DNA from: Bradyrhizobium sp. 141 | GTDB lineage: Bacteria; Pseudomonadota; Alphaproteobacteria; Rhizobiales; Xanthobacteraceae | Direction: 5' to 3' | DNA: 64,000 nt | Assembly (NCBI RefSeq): GCF_023074055.1 | Contig: NZ_JADPKR010000108.1 | Location: 434,001 to 498,000, forward strand | Shown here: piece by piece, positions 1 through 8,131 of the stretch | How the letters are laid out: each line of letters starts with the position of its first letter | Position numbering within the stretch: the first letter of the stretch is position 1 | Notes under the pieces: generated by a model | Databases searched by the model: none | What the model saw: only the letters and a program-made list of their open reading frames with translations | Told to the model about the DNA's origin: nothing | Position numbers and translations under genes: made by a program

Positions 1-1
1 C

Positions 2-568
2 CAGCTTGCCGATCTCAACCAGAACAAGGCGACCCTCGCCAACGCACAGCAGACCTATGATCGGGCGGCCTCGCTGAACAAGACCGGCTCCGGCACGCAG
101 GCCAATCTCGATTCCGCGGTGTCATCCTTGCGCGTCGCGGAGGCGCGGGTGGCGACGTCGGAGACGCGGATGGCGCGGCGCAAGGGCTTTGCGCCTGTTG
201 CCGGCACCATTCAGCAGATCTATTTCCGCGAGGGCGAGATGGTCGCGGCGCAGCGGCCGGTGCTGTCGATCATGCCGCCCGGCAACATGAAGCTGCGCTT
301 CTTCGTGCCGGAGACCGCGCTGCCGAAGCTCGCGATCGGCGATACGGTGCGTGTCTCTTGCGACAATTGCGCGGCCGACCTCACCGCAAAGATCTATTTC
401 ATTGCGACCTCGGCCGAATACACCCCGCCTGTCATCTACAGCCTCGATGAGCGCAACAAGCTGGTCTATTTGGTCCAGGCGCGGCCATCGCGGCCTGACG
501 CGCTGCGGGTCGGACAGCCGATCGACGTCTATCTCAATCCAAAGACTCCGGTGGCGGACAAGCGATGA
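2..568 (+). CDS. HlyD-family periplasmic adaptor of an ABC exporter (5' truncated)
   Basis: The reading frame is open at the left edge, so only the last 188 codons are present. A Gln/Ala/Asn-rich coiled coil (the alpha-hairpin) leads into the second half of a lipoyl motif (FAPVAGTIQQIYFREGEMV) and a beta-barrel domain, the usual layout of membrane fusion proteins. These bridge an inner-membrane exporter to the outer membrane. The stop overlaps the start of the ABC ATPase by an ATGA, so the genes are translationally coupled. Closest in layout to the YbhG/YbhF/YbhS-type exporters. Substrate unknown; the N-terminal anchor cannot be seen. Confidence 0.88.
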   Translation, partial: QLADLNQNKATLANAQQTYDRAASLNKTGSGTQANLDSAVSSLRVAEARVATSETRMARRKGFAPVAGTIQQIYFREGEMVAAQRPVLSIMPPGNMKLRFFVPETALPKLAIGDTVRVSCDNCAADLTAKIYFIATSAEYTPPVIYSLDERNKLVYLVQARPSRPDALRVGQPIDVYLNPKTPVADKR

Positions 569-1497
569 ACGGCGGCAACGGTATCGCGATCGACGTCAAG
601 GGCCTGACCAAGTCGTTCGGAGGCCGCGAGGTCGTGCACGATCTCTCGATGCAGGTGAAGCGCGGCTCGATTTACGGCTTCCTCGGGCCCAACGGCTCGG
701 GCAAGACGACGACCATCCGCATCCTCTGTGGGCTGCTGACGCCTGATAGTGGCGAGGGCACCTGCCTCGGCTACGATATCCGGCGCGATGCCGAAAAGAT
801 CAAGCGCCAAGTTGGGTATATGACCCAGCGCTTCAGCCTGTACCAGGATCTCTCCGTGCGCGAGAACCTCGAATTCGTGGCGCGGCTCTATGGCTTGGCC
901 GATGCGCGAGGCGCCGCGCGCGACATGATCAAGCGGCTCGGGCTCTCCGGGCGCGAGGAGCAGCTTGCGGGCGAGCTCTCCGGCGGCTGGAAGCAGCGAC
1001 TGGCGCTCGGGGCCTGCACGCTGCCCAATCCGCAATTGCTGCTGCTGGACGAGCCCACCGCCGGCGTCGATCCCAAGGCACGGCGCGACTTCTGGAACGA
1101 GATCCACGCGCTCGCGGCCGAGGGCCTCACCGTACTGGTCTCGACTCACTACATGGACGAAGCCGAGCGCTGCCACGAGATCGCCTACATCGCCTACGGC
1201 CATCTGCTGACGCACGGCACGGTGGAGCAGGTGATCGCCAAGTCCGCGCTCACGACTTACACTGTGACGGGCGAGGATCTGAACGAGCTCGCGGCCGAGC
1301 TTACCGGCAAGCCGGGCATCGACATGGTGGCGCCGTTCGGCACCTCGCTGCACGTTTCCGGCCGCGACGTCGCGGCGCTTGAAGCCAGCATCGCGGCTTG
1401 GCGCGAAAAGAGCGGCCTGCATTGGCAGAAGTCGCAACCCTCACTCGAAGACGTGTTCATCGAGCTGATGGGTCGCTCCAAGGACAATTTCCAATGA
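565..1497 (+). CDS. ABC exporter ATP-binding protein (ABC-2 type)
   Basis: A 310-aa nucleotide-binding subunit with Walker A (GPNGSGKTT, residues 41-49), a signature variant LSGGWKQR (about 138-145), Walker B LLLLDEP (158-164) with the downstream D-loop, and H-loop His195. The C-terminal extension is typical of DrrA/CcmA-like and YbhF-like ATPases. It overlaps both neighbours by 4 bp, so adaptor, ATPase and permease form one operon and probably one complex at the inner membrane. Only one NBD is present, unlike the fused two-NBD RbbA type. Substrate unknown. Confidence 0.93.
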   Translation: MNGGNGIAIDVKGLTKSFGGREVVHDLSMQVKRGSIYGFLGPNGSGKTTTIRILCGLLTPDSGEGTCLGYDIRRDAEKIKRQVGYMTQRFSLYQDLSVRENLEFVARLYGLADARGAARDMIKRLGLSGREEQLAGELSGGWKQRLALGACTLPNPQLLLLDEPTAGVDPKARRDFWNEIHALAAEGLTVLVSTHYMDEAERCHEIAYIAYGHLLTHGTVEQVIAKSALTTYTVTGEDLNELAAELTGKPGIDMVAPFGTSLHVSGRDVAALEASIAAWREKSGLHWQKSQPSLEDVFIELMGRSKDNFQ

Positions 1498-2657
1498 GCA
1501 CTGTGGATCACCCCGCCCCACGCCAAGAAATCCGCGAGCGCTTCGGCTTCCTGCGGCGCTCTTATGCGATGCTGGTCAAGGAGTTCATCCAGCTCAAGCG
1601 AGATCGCGTGTCCTTCGCGATGATCGTGATGCTGCCGGTGATGCAGCTCATGCTGTTCGGCTATGCCATCAACACCACGCCGCACCATCTGCCGAGCGCG
1701 GTGCTGCTTCAGGAGGACTCTGATCTTGCCCGTTCGGTCCTGAAAGCTCTCGAGAATACGGCCTATTTCCGCTTCCTCCATGAAGTCCACGACGTCGACG
1801 ATTTCGACAACCTCTTGAAGTCCGGCAAGGTGCTATTCGGCGTCGAGATTCCGCGCGGCTTCGAGCGCGCGGTGCGGCGCGGCGACAGGCCGGCGCTGCT
1901 GGTGGCGGCCGATGCGACCGATCCGGTGGCGGCAAGCGCGGCCATCGGCTCCCTCGGCATGGTCGTGCAGACCGCGCTCAAGCACGATCTCTATATCGGC
2001 GATCCCCCGGAGATGCCGTTCGAGATCCGCGCGCACGCCCGCTACAATCCGGCCGCGGCCTCCAGCCTCAACATCGTGCCGGGGCTCGTCGGCACCATCC
2101 TCACCATGACCATGCTGATCTTCACCGCGCTGTCGGTCACGCGCGAGGTCGAGCGGGGCACCATGGAAAGCCTGTTGTCGATGCCGATCAAGCCGGTCGA
2201 GGTGATGTTCGGCAAGATCGTGCCTTACGTGCTGGTCGGCTTCCTGCAGGCCTTCCTCATCATTGGCATCGGCGTCGGCCTGTTCGGCGTCCCCGTGCTC
2301 GGCAATCTGTTCCTGCTGGCGCTGCTCTCGACGCTGTTCATCACCACCAATCTGGCGATCGGCTACACCATCTCGACGCTGGTGCAGAACCAGCTCCAGG
2401 CCATGCAGATGTCGATGATGTTCTTCCTGCCGAGCATTCTCTTGTCCGGCTTCATGTTCCCGTTCGCGGGCATGCCGGCCTGGGCGCAATATCTCGGCGA
2501 AGGCCTGCCGCTGACCCACTATCTGCGCATCGTCCGCGCCATCATGCTGAAGGGGGCGACCATGCAGAATTTGCGCTTCGACGCGTTGGCATTGGCGGTC
2601 CTGATGGCGGTCGCCATGACCATCGCCGTGACCCGCTTCCGCCGCACGCTGGATTGA
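1494..2657 (+). CDS. ABC-2 type exporter permease
   Basis: A 387-aa permease of the YhhJ/YbhS/YbhR type. One N-terminal membrane helix (about residues 38-58) precedes a soluble extracytoplasmic domain, followed by about five helices in the C-terminal half. The ABC-2 family motif TREVERGTMESLLSMP sits at the entry of the second membrane domain. I chose the ATG that overlaps the ATPase stop (ATGA); the frame is open further upstream inside the ATPase gene, but the coupled start is more likely. Third gene of the adaptor-ATPase-permease operon. Confidence 0.92.
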   Translation: MSTVDHPAPRQEIRERFGFLRRSYAMLVKEFIQLKRDRVSFAMIVMLPVMQLMLFGYAINTTPHHLPSAVLLQEDSDLARSVLKALENTAYFRFLHEVHDVDDFDNLLKSGKVLFGVEIPRGFERAVRRGDRPALLVAADATDPVAASAAIGSLGMVVQTALKHDLYIGDPPEMPFEIRAHARYNPAAASSLNIVPGLVGTILTMTMLIFTALSVTREVERGTMESLLSMPIKPVEVMFGKIVPYVLVGFLQAFLIIGIGVGLFGVPVLGNLFLLALLSTLFITTNLAIGYTISTLVQNQLQAMQMSMMFFLPSILLSGFMFPFAGMPAWAQYLGEGLPLTHYLRIVRAIMLKGATMQNLRFDALALAVLMAVAMTIAVTRFRRTLD

Positions 2658-2686
2658 GGCACAATGCCCCGGACGAGAGGGGTGGA

Positions 2687-3994
2687 ATGGCCAGGTTTGC
2701 GAGCAGGAAGACGCGGAAGCACGCCGTGCTCTCGGAGGATTTCGAGCGCGAGCTGACGCGCGAAGTGCTGCGCACCGAGTTGTTGCGGGTACGGACGCTG
2801 ATCATCACCGGCTGCGTCATGATCTTGTTCCTCACCTCGACCTTCCTGATCGACCCTGCTCTTGTGAACCGGGTCTGGCGCGGGACGGGGGGCCTCGTCC
2901 GCGAATACATCCTCCTGGGGAGCTTCATCCTCTTCGAAGCCTGGGTCCACAGCCAGATCAGGCGAAATCTCAAGCTCGATCGCGACCTGCCGGTGATAAG
3001 GCGCTACATCGGCGCCTTTATCGAAACATCGCTGCCGACGATCATCCTGATCCTGCAGATCCACAGCATGGGTGCGAGCCAGGCACTCGGTTTTGTGCTG
3101 CCGCTGGTCTATTTCATCTTCGTCATCCTTTCGACACTGCGGCTCGATTTCTGGCTGTCCACCTTCACGGGATTCGTGGCTGGAGCCGAACTCCTGGCCG
3201 TCGCGCTGTATTACAATTCGGCCAACGACGCAGGCGAACCCCTGATCTACTTCCACGCCGTGCGCAGCACCGTCATCCTGGTCTGCGGCGTGCTGGCGGG
3301 CTCGGTCGGCGCGCAGCTCCGCCGGCAGTTCGCCGCGAGCATCTCGGCGGCCACCGCGCGCGACCGTGTGACCAATCTGTTTGGCCAGCACGTTTCTCCC
3401 CAGGTGGTGGAGCGGCTGATGGCGGCGGGAACCAGCGCGGGCGGCGACCTTCGCCGCGTCGCCGTAATGTTCGTCGATTTCCGCGGCTTCACCGCCGGCG
3501 CACAGACCCGCACCCCGCAGGAGGTGGTCGACCGCCTCGACGGCGCTTTCGCCGTGCTCGTCGATATCCTCGATCGTGAGGGTGGCATCGTGAACAAGTT
3601 TCTGGGCGACGGCTTTCTCGCGTTGTTCGGCGCGCCGCTGGAGGCCTCCGACGCCGCGCATCGCGCCGTCGCCGCCGGCCGCGAGATGCTGACCGCGATG
3701 GACCGTATTAACGCAGAGACGAGCTGGCCGCTCAGAATCGGCATCGGCATCCATTTCGGCGAGGTCGTCGCCGGCAATATCGGCTCGCCCCGGCGCAAGG
3801 AATACACGGTCATCGGCGACACCGTGAACTTCGCCTCGCGGCTGGAGGCGCTGAACAAGGAGTTCGGCTCGCAGCTCCTGATCTCCGCGTCCGTCCGCGA
3901 AGCGCTGGGCAAGGACGGCGACGACGCCGTCGCGCTCGGCGAGGTCGAGGTGCGCGGCTATGAACGGCCGGTGGCGGTGTTTCAGTTGGGGTAG
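2687..3994 (+). CDS. Membrane-bound class III adenylate/guanylate cyclase
   Basis: About 435 aa. The N-terminal half holds several hydrophobic helices; the C-terminal half is a class III nucleotide cyclase domain. Metal-binding aspartates are in FVDFRGFT and LGDGFLALFG, the purine-recognition Lys is in NKFLGDG, and the transition-state Asn and Arg are in DTVNFASRLE, so all usual catalytic positions are kept. I chose the ATG at 2687 because GAGAGGGGTGGA lies just upstream; a TTG 33 bp earlier overlaps the permease stop and lacks such a site. It likely makes cAMP in response to a membrane-sensed signal; the signal is unknown. Confidence 0.88.
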   Translation: MARFASRKTRKHAVLSEDFERELTREVLRTELLRVRTLIITGCVMILFLTSTFLIDPALVNRVWRGTGGLVREYILLGSFILFEAWVHSQIRRNLKLDRDLPVIRRYIGAFIETSLPTIILILQIHSMGASQALGFVLPLVYFIFVILSTLRLDFWLSTFTGFVAGAELLAVALYYNSANDAGEPLIYFHAVRSTVILVCGVLAGSVGAQLRRQFAASISAATARDRVTNLFGQHVSPQVVERLMAAGTSAGGDLRRVAVMFVDFRGFTAGAQTRTPQEVVDRLDGAFAVLVDILDREGGIVNKFLGDGFLALFGAPLEASDAAHRAVAAGREMLTAMDRINAETSWPLRIGIGIHFGEVVAGNIGSPRRKEYTVIGDTVNFASRLEALNKEFGSQLLISASVREALGKDGDDAVALGEVEVRGYERPVAVFQLG

Positions 3995-4137
3995 CGCCTT
4001 CACCTGTAAGTCGCGTTTCGTTGAAGCGGAGTCGCGCGCCGTTGAACGCGCGTGATGAAAGATCTTTGCTAGCTTGCGGGTCTCGCACAGTGGAAGCCGA
4101 GACATCTCGTCTTCCGTATGTAGTCCGGAGAAAGCCA

Positions 4138-4353
4138 ATGACCCGAATGACCCTTGTTGCGGCCGCCTTGATCGCCGCTGCCGCCACCCAGACTCAGGCC
4201 GCGTCGGCGCGCCACGCTGCGCCGCCGCGCCCTGTTGTAACTCAGGCGGCGACCGACTCCTGCGTCAGGGCTCCGGCGGAGGGCGCCTATGCCTCCGCGC
4301 CCTACACGCAGCCGCCATGCCTGCCGAACACGGGCTACCCGTACGCTTATTGA
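4138..4353 (+). CDS. Small exported protein, unknown function
   Basis: A 71-aa product with an N-terminal signal peptide (hydrophobic Ala-rich stretch ending AATQTQAASA) and a short Pro/Ala/Tyr-rich mature part with two cysteines. The ATG is preceded by CCGGAGAAAG. The frame is open further upstream without a better start. The mature part has no domain I recognise; small proteins of this make-up are common in Bradyrhizobium genomes. Likely periplasmic or cell-surface. A strong hairpin follows about 20 bp after the stop. Confidence 0.6.
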   Translation: MTRMTLVAAALIAAAATQTQAASARHAAPPRPVVTQAATDSCVRAPAEGAYASAPYTQPPCLPNTGYPYAY

Positions 4354-4372
4354 CGATCACGACAAACGATGT

Positions 4373-4397
4373 CGGGCTGGCGAAATCCGCCAGCCCG
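4373..4397 (+). terminator. Perfect 10-bp hairpin after small exported gene
   Basis: CGGGCTGGCG and CGCCAGCCCG form a perfect 10-bp stem around AAATC, 19 bp after the stop codon. There is no run of T after it, so it is either a weak intrinsic terminator or an mRNA 3'-end stabiliser. Confidence 0.5.
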
Positions 4398-4550
4398 CTT
4401 CGAGAATTTGCCGCAGCTCGTCAGCCTCCAACACGTCATTGCGATTGCTCCGATTGCTCCGAATTTTGGGGCATGACGAGCGATATCGCCGGCCTGTAAA
4501 CTGCCGGCCATGCGGCCGGTTGCGGCCGCGACTTGCATGAGGGATCGAAG

Positions 4551-5465
4551 ATGCAGCGCCGCTACGTCACTGTCGACGTGTTCACCGACCGCGCCTTCGG
4601 CGGCAATCAGCTCGCCGTGGTGCTCGATGCCGACGGGCTCACGACCCAGCAGATGCAGACGATCGCCACCGAATTCAACTATTCAGAGACCACCTTCGTG
4701 CTGCCGCCGCGCGACAAGGCCAATGATGCCGAGGTTCGCATCTTCACCCCCGTCAGGGAGATGCCCTTCGCGGGTCATCCCAATGTCGGCACTGCCTTCG
4801 TGCTGGCGAGCCTCGCCAAGGAGCCGAAGCCGCGCCTGCTGTTCGAAGAGAAGGCGGGGCTGGTGCCGGTCGAGATTCGGAGAGAGCAGGGAAAGGTGGT
4901 CAGCACCGAGCTGACCGCACCGCAGCCGCTGTCGCGGCTGGCGGAAGTTTCCGCCGCGGACGTCGCGGCCTGCATCTCGTTGACCGCCGATGACATCAGG
5001 ACCGATCACCACGCGCCACAGGTCGTCGGTGTCGGGACGCCGTTCCTGGTCGCAGAGGTGCGATCGCGCGAGGCGGTGCGGCGGGCCAAGCCCGATGCCG
5101 CGGCATTCGGCCGGATACTGCCGCGCGACGGCGCCTTCTCGGTCTATTTCTACACGCGCGATGTGCCGGCCGCGGAGGCGCCTTGCGAGCGCCAGGCGAG
5201 GATGTTCTTCCCCGGGGCCAGCGGCCTGATCGAAGACCCCGCCACCGGCAGCGCGACGGTCGCCGCGGCCGCGCTGTTCGCCGATCTCGATCCCGCGCGT
5301 GACGGCGAGCTCAAGCTCACGGTGGGCCAGGGTTTTGACATGCGCCGGCCGAGCATCCTGCTGACGCGCGTGCGCAAGCACGACGGCAAGATCGTCTCCG
5401 CCCATGTCGGCGGGCAATGCGTGCAGATGATGGAAGGAACGTTTAGGTTGGCGGGAGAGGGGTAG
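4551..5465 (+). CDS. PhzF-family isomerase-like protein
   Basis: A 304-aa protein of the PhzF/YddE family, two diaminopimelate-epimerase-like halves. The family starts are clear: VDVFTDRAFGGNQ at residues 8-20, the catalytic-type Glu in EFNYSETTF (Glu46), GHPNVGTAF, and the second-half motif DPATGSA. In PhzF this Glu acts as acid/base in isomerisation during phenazine synthesis, but no other phenazine gene is nearby, so the substrate here is unknown. Start chosen at the ATG after GAGGGATCGAAG; a TTG 18 bp upstream is possible. It appears to be a single-gene unit. Confidence 0.88.
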   Translation: MQRRYVTVDVFTDRAFGGNQLAVVLDADGLTTQQMQTIATEFNYSETTFVLPPRDKANDAEVRIFTPVREMPFAGHPNVGTAFVLASLAKEPKPRLLFEEKAGLVPVEIRREQGKVVSTELTAPQPLSRLAEVSAADVAACISLTADDIRTDHHAPQVVGVGTPFLVAEVRSREAVRRAKPDAAAFGRILPRDGAFSVYFYTRDVPAAEAPCERQARMFFPGASGLIEDPATGSATVAAAALFADLDPARDGELKLTVGQGFDMRRPSILLTRVRKHDGKIVSAHVGGQCVQMMEGTFRLAGEG

Positions 5466-5473
5466 ACGCTCTC

Positions 5474-5557
5474 TCATGCCCGGGCTTGACCCGGGCATCC
5501 ACGTCTTGGCCACGCGAAGGAAGAACGTGGATGGCCGGGACAAGCCCGGCCATGACG
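5474..5557. repeat. R1 intergenic double palindrome, copy 1
   Basis: Two inverted-repeat modules: CATGCCCGGGCTTGACCCGG on the left and GGCCGGGACAAGCCCGGCC on the right, joined by arms that also pair (ATCCACGT with ACGTGGAT). The whole can fold into a long cruciform. Other copies are at 6060, 33123 and (half) 42552. It lies between the convergent PhzF and DUF488 genes. Confidence 0.85.
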
Positions 5558-5567
5558 GAGAGGCCGA

Positions 5568-6029
5568 TCAGACCTGCCGTCCCGCCAGATTCCTCACCGC
5601 CAGGCCATCGCGCTCCTCGATGATCTCCGCGATCATCTGGCGGTGGCAGTGGGTGTGGTCGCGCTCGTAGCAAAGCAGGCAGACGGGGCCGGCCTTCTTC
5701 ACCAGTGCCGCGAGCTCGTCGATCTCTTCCCGTGCCTGTGGCGTCTTCAGGTGCTTCGCGTAGATTTTCTCCAGCACATCGTACTGGCCGCTGCGCGCGG
5801 CGAGGCGGCCTTCCCTCGGCGTGCCAAGGGCTGCGAGATGAACATAGGCGATGCCGCGCTCGTCGAGTCCGGCAGACAGCTGCTTCTTGGAAAATCCCGG
5901 GCGCCGCGACGACGTCACCGCGCGCACGTCGACCACGAGCTTGACGCCGGCCTGTTCCAGCTCGTCGAGCACCGCGTGTGGCGGCGTCTGCTCATAGCCA
6001 ATCGTGAACAGCTTCTTAGCTTTTGCCAT
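5568..6029 (-). CDS. DUF488 family protein
   Basis: A 153-aa protein beginning MAKAKKLFTIGYE, the typical DUF488 opening, with VVDVRAVTSSRRPGFS and the C-terminal YERDHTHCHR motif whose Cys and His residues are conserved in the family. No established biochemical role. The frame is open upstream through an R1 repeat (giving a peptide with MAGLVPAIH and RDKPGHD), which is an artefact: GAGGTG directly precedes the ATG at 6029. The DUF72 gene lies upstream on the same strand across the repeat; DUF488 and DUF72 genes are often neighbours. Confidence 0.88.
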   Translation of the reverse strand: MAKAKKLFTIGYEQTPPHAVLDELEQAGVKLVVDVRAVTSSRRPGFSKKQLSAGLDERGIAYVHLAALGTPREGRLAARSGQYDVLEKIYAKHLKTPQAREEIDELAALVKKAGPVCLLCYERDHTHCHRQMIAEIIEERDGLAVRNLAGRQV

Positions 6030-6059
6030 GGGGCACCTCAGGCCATCACACGGGAGGTC

Positions 6060-6144
6060 GTCATGCCCGGGCTTGTCCCGGGCATCCACGTTCTTCGCGC
6101 AGCGCAGCGGATCGTGGATGGCCGGGACAAGCCCGGCCATGACG
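6060..6144. repeat. R1 intergenic double palindrome, copy 2
   Basis: Same architecture as the copy at 5474: left module CATGCCCGGGCTTGTCCCGG, right module GGCCGGGACAAGCCCGGCC, with a variable centre. The two copies flank the DUF488 gene. Confidence 0.85.
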
Positions 6145-6194
6145 CGTGGAGGCTTCGGTGCTCCTGACTGCAAGCGACATAGACGATAGACACC

Positions 6195-7031
6195 TCAGCT
6201 CACCCGCGTGATCAGTTCCATGGCGCCGTGAGGCGCGCGCACCTTGCCCTCGTGGATGACGTAGGCGAACACGTCGCGCGGCTCCTTCTTCGGCTTGGCC
6301 TTGTCAACTTTCGGCAGGTCGTCCGGTTCGCCGCCCGAAGCCCAGGCCTGAAAGCGCTCGGCCCAGGCATCGAGCTGCTTCGGTGGGTAGCAGGTCTTGA
6401 TCTCGTCATTGCCTTTCTGAAGCCGGGCATAGACGAAATCGCCGGCGACGTCGGCGATAGCAGGATATTTGCCGTGCTCGGCGAACACCACAGGCGTCTC
6501 GAACTCCCGGATCAGCGCCACGAAGTCCGGCGTGCAGAAGCTGTCGTGGCGGACCTCCACGACATGGCGCAGCGCGCGGCCCTCGAGCTTGCGGGGCAAC
6601 AGTTCGAGGAACTTGCCGAAATCGGCGCCGTCGAACTTTTTCGTCGGCGCGAACTGCCAGAGCACCGGCCCGAGATGGTCGCCGAGCTCCAGCACGCCGG
6701 AATCATAAAACCGCTTGATGGAGTCGCCGGCCTCGGCGAGCACACGGCGGTTGGTGGCAAACCGCGGTCCCTTCACCGAGAACACGAAGCCGTCGGGCAC
6801 CTCGCTTGCCCATTTGCGAAAGCTCTCCGGCTTCTGCGAGCCGTAATAGGTGCCGTTGATCTCGATCGAGGTCAGCTTCGAGGCTGCGTAAGACAGCTCC
6901 TTCGCCTGTGTGAGTTTCTCCGGATAGAACACGCCGCGCCAGGGCTCGAAGGTCCAGCCGCCGATTCCGATGAAGATGTTGCCGGATTTTTTTGACGCGG
7001 TTTTTGCTTTGGCCACGGGAGGATCTCGCAT
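6195..7031 (-). CDS. DUF72 family protein
   Basis: A 278-aa protein of the DUF72 (YecE-like) TIM-barrel family: IFIGIGGWTFEPWRGVFYP near residue 19, INGTYYGSQ, FSVKGPRFATNRR, GPVLWQFAPTKKF and VEVRHDSF are all family hallmarks. No biochemical function is firmly established for the family. No strong Shine-Dalgarno site is visible before the ATG at 7031; a GTG five codons in is the alternative. A Lys-rich leader precedes the domain. Probably cotranscribed with or near DUF488. Confidence 0.87.
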   Translation of the reverse strand: MRDPPVAKAKTASKKSGNIFIGIGGWTFEPWRGVFYPEKLTQAKELSYAASKLTSIEINGTYYGSQKPESFRKWASEVPDGFVFSVKGPRFATNRRVLAEAGDSIKRFYDSGVLELGDHLGPVLWQFAPTKKFDGADFGKFLELLPRKLEGRALRHVVEVRHDSFCTPDFVALIREFETPVVFAEHGKYPAIADVAGDFVYARLQKGNDEIKTCYPPKQLDAWAERFQAWASGGEPDDLPKVDKAKPKKEPRDVFAYVIHEGKVRAPHGAMELITRVS

Positions 7032-7134
7032 CGACGGGAAGGGAGGGCTTTATTCTAGTCAAACGAGATGTGATTGGCCAGTTCTCGCGTCGAGTCTAAG
7101 CTCGGCAGCGCGATCTGCGAAAAAGGAGAACAAG

Positions 7135-7515
7135 ATGCGGATGCTGGTGGTGGGAGCGGCGCTCGTCATGATGACATCTGCTGCCATGATATCTTCAGTC
7201 ATGGCGGATGATGACGATGCCAAAGGCGCGCAGAAGCTCGCCCAACAGGGCCGCGACGATTACTGGCATTGCCTGGCGCGGGAATATTCGCGCGACAGCA
7301 ATCAGGGAATGACGGAACAGGATTTTGGCCGCTCGGTCGCGGGTGCCTGTCCGTCGGAGCGGCAATACTACCGGGTGGCGCTGCTCGACTACCTCACCAC
7401 ACAATATCCGAACATTGATGCCGGCGCCCATCTCGCGACCGCGAACAGGGCGGTGGAGTCTGCGCAGAAGGACATCGTGACGGCCTTCGTCAAGCACAGG
7501 CCGCCAGCGAAATAG
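7135..7515 (+). CDS. Small exported protein, unknown function
   Basis: A 126-aa product with a cleavable-looking signal peptide (hydrophobic residues 3-23 ending SVMA), followed by an Asp run and a soluble, mostly helical domain with two cysteines (WHCLAREYSR and AGACPSERQ) that could form a disulphide in the periplasm. AAAAAGGAG lies 7 bp before the ATG, which fixes the start. Not a family I recognise. The stop codon is the first base of an R4 repeat. Confidence 0.72.
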   Translation: MRMLVVGAALVMMTSAAMISSVMADDDDAKGAQKLAQQGRDDYWHCLAREYSRDSNQGMTEQDFGRSVAGACPSERQYYRVALLDYLTTQYPNIDAGAHLATANRAVESAQKDIVTAFVKHRPPAK

Positions 7516-7593
7516 CGAATGGCGAATGGCCAATAGCGAATAGGGCAGAAGGGGCCGACTTTCCCATTCGCTACTCGCCATTCGCAACTCGCC
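7513..7593. repeat. R4 intergenic repeat (GCGAATGG type), copy 1
   Basis: Left arm GCGAATGGCGAATGGCCAA plus AGCGAATAG, right arm CATTCGCTACTCGCC and ATTCGCAACTCG; the arms are imperfect inverted copies of a CGAATGGCGAATAG theme. A second copy lies at 37218. It begins in the stop codon of the preceding gene. Confidence 0.75.
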
Positions 7594-7651
7594 CCAGCCC
7601 TTCCGGGTCCGCGCGCATCCGTGGTATCAACGGGCCGCATCTGGAACGGGG

Positions 7652-7858
7652 ATGGGTTTCATGTCGTCTGAGTCGATGGGGGGTATTTTGGGCGCGATCG
7701 TCGCCGCGATCGTGCTTGCGGTCGCGGTCATGTTCGGGCCGATCGGCCAGTATGGCAAGCCGGCCAAACCGGCGAAAGTCGAGCCGGCCCCGGCCCCCGC
7801 AGCCCCTGCCGCGCCCGCGCCGCGCGGCCCGATAATCCGGGAAGTGCCCAACCAATAG
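7652..7858 (+). CDS. Small single-pass membrane protein
   Basis: A 68-aa product: one transmembrane segment (about residues 10-30, ILGAIVAAIVLAVAVMF) and a Lys/Pro/Ala-rich tail (KPAKPAK, then PAPAPAAPAAPAPRG) that could span part of the periplasm. Start is ATG 7652 or the ATG 9 bp later; GGAACGGGG lies just upstream. No family recognised. Stand-alone on its strand. Confidence 0.55.
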   Translation: MGFMSSESMGGILGAIVAAIVLAVAVMFGPIGQYGKPAKPAKVEPAPAPAAPAAPAPRGPIIREVPNQ

Positions 7859-8065
7859 GGCACAAAATCGTGGTTTTCGCCCCCTTGCGAAGCGGCCTTG
7901 TCGTTCCTATCTAGGCTCTAACGGCGACGTTGAGCGAAAACTCCGGCGCCGGAACGACCTTGGAATAGCTTGGGCTTGCGCCGGATGTACGCGCGGCCCG
8001 CCGTTCCGGGGTCGTTGGCATTTTAGGACCCCTTTTGGGTCATTTCCCACAGACCCCCCGGCTTC

Positions 8066-8107
8066 GCAGCGCAAGAACTTGGCAGCGCAAGAGCTTGGCA
8101 GCGTAGG
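8066..8107 (+). repeat. Short 16-bp tandem repeat
   Basis: GCAGCGCAAGAACTTG is followed directly by GCAGCGCAAGAGCTTG and a partial third copy, giving 2.6 units just upstream of the glycosyltransferase start. The rest of 7859-8131 holds no gene or clear signal. Confidence 0.7.
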
Positions 8108-8131
8108 ACGCGGCGGATATACGCTGCCGTC

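Noticed and set aside
2519..4138. A 539-codon minus-strand frame across the permease and cyclase genes
   Set aside because: It spans two genes with intact motifs on the plus strand and has no recognisable domain or ribosome-binding site.
4551..5465. A phenazine biosynthesis locus
   Set aside because: Only a PhzF-family gene is present. Family members are widespread and none of phzA-E or phzG is nearby.
5474..6144. Two R1 copies flanking DUF488 as ends of a mobile element
   Set aside because: R1 copies also occur singly elsewhere, are not flanked by target duplications that I can see, and DUF488 is not a transposition gene. More likely two independent REP-like insertions.
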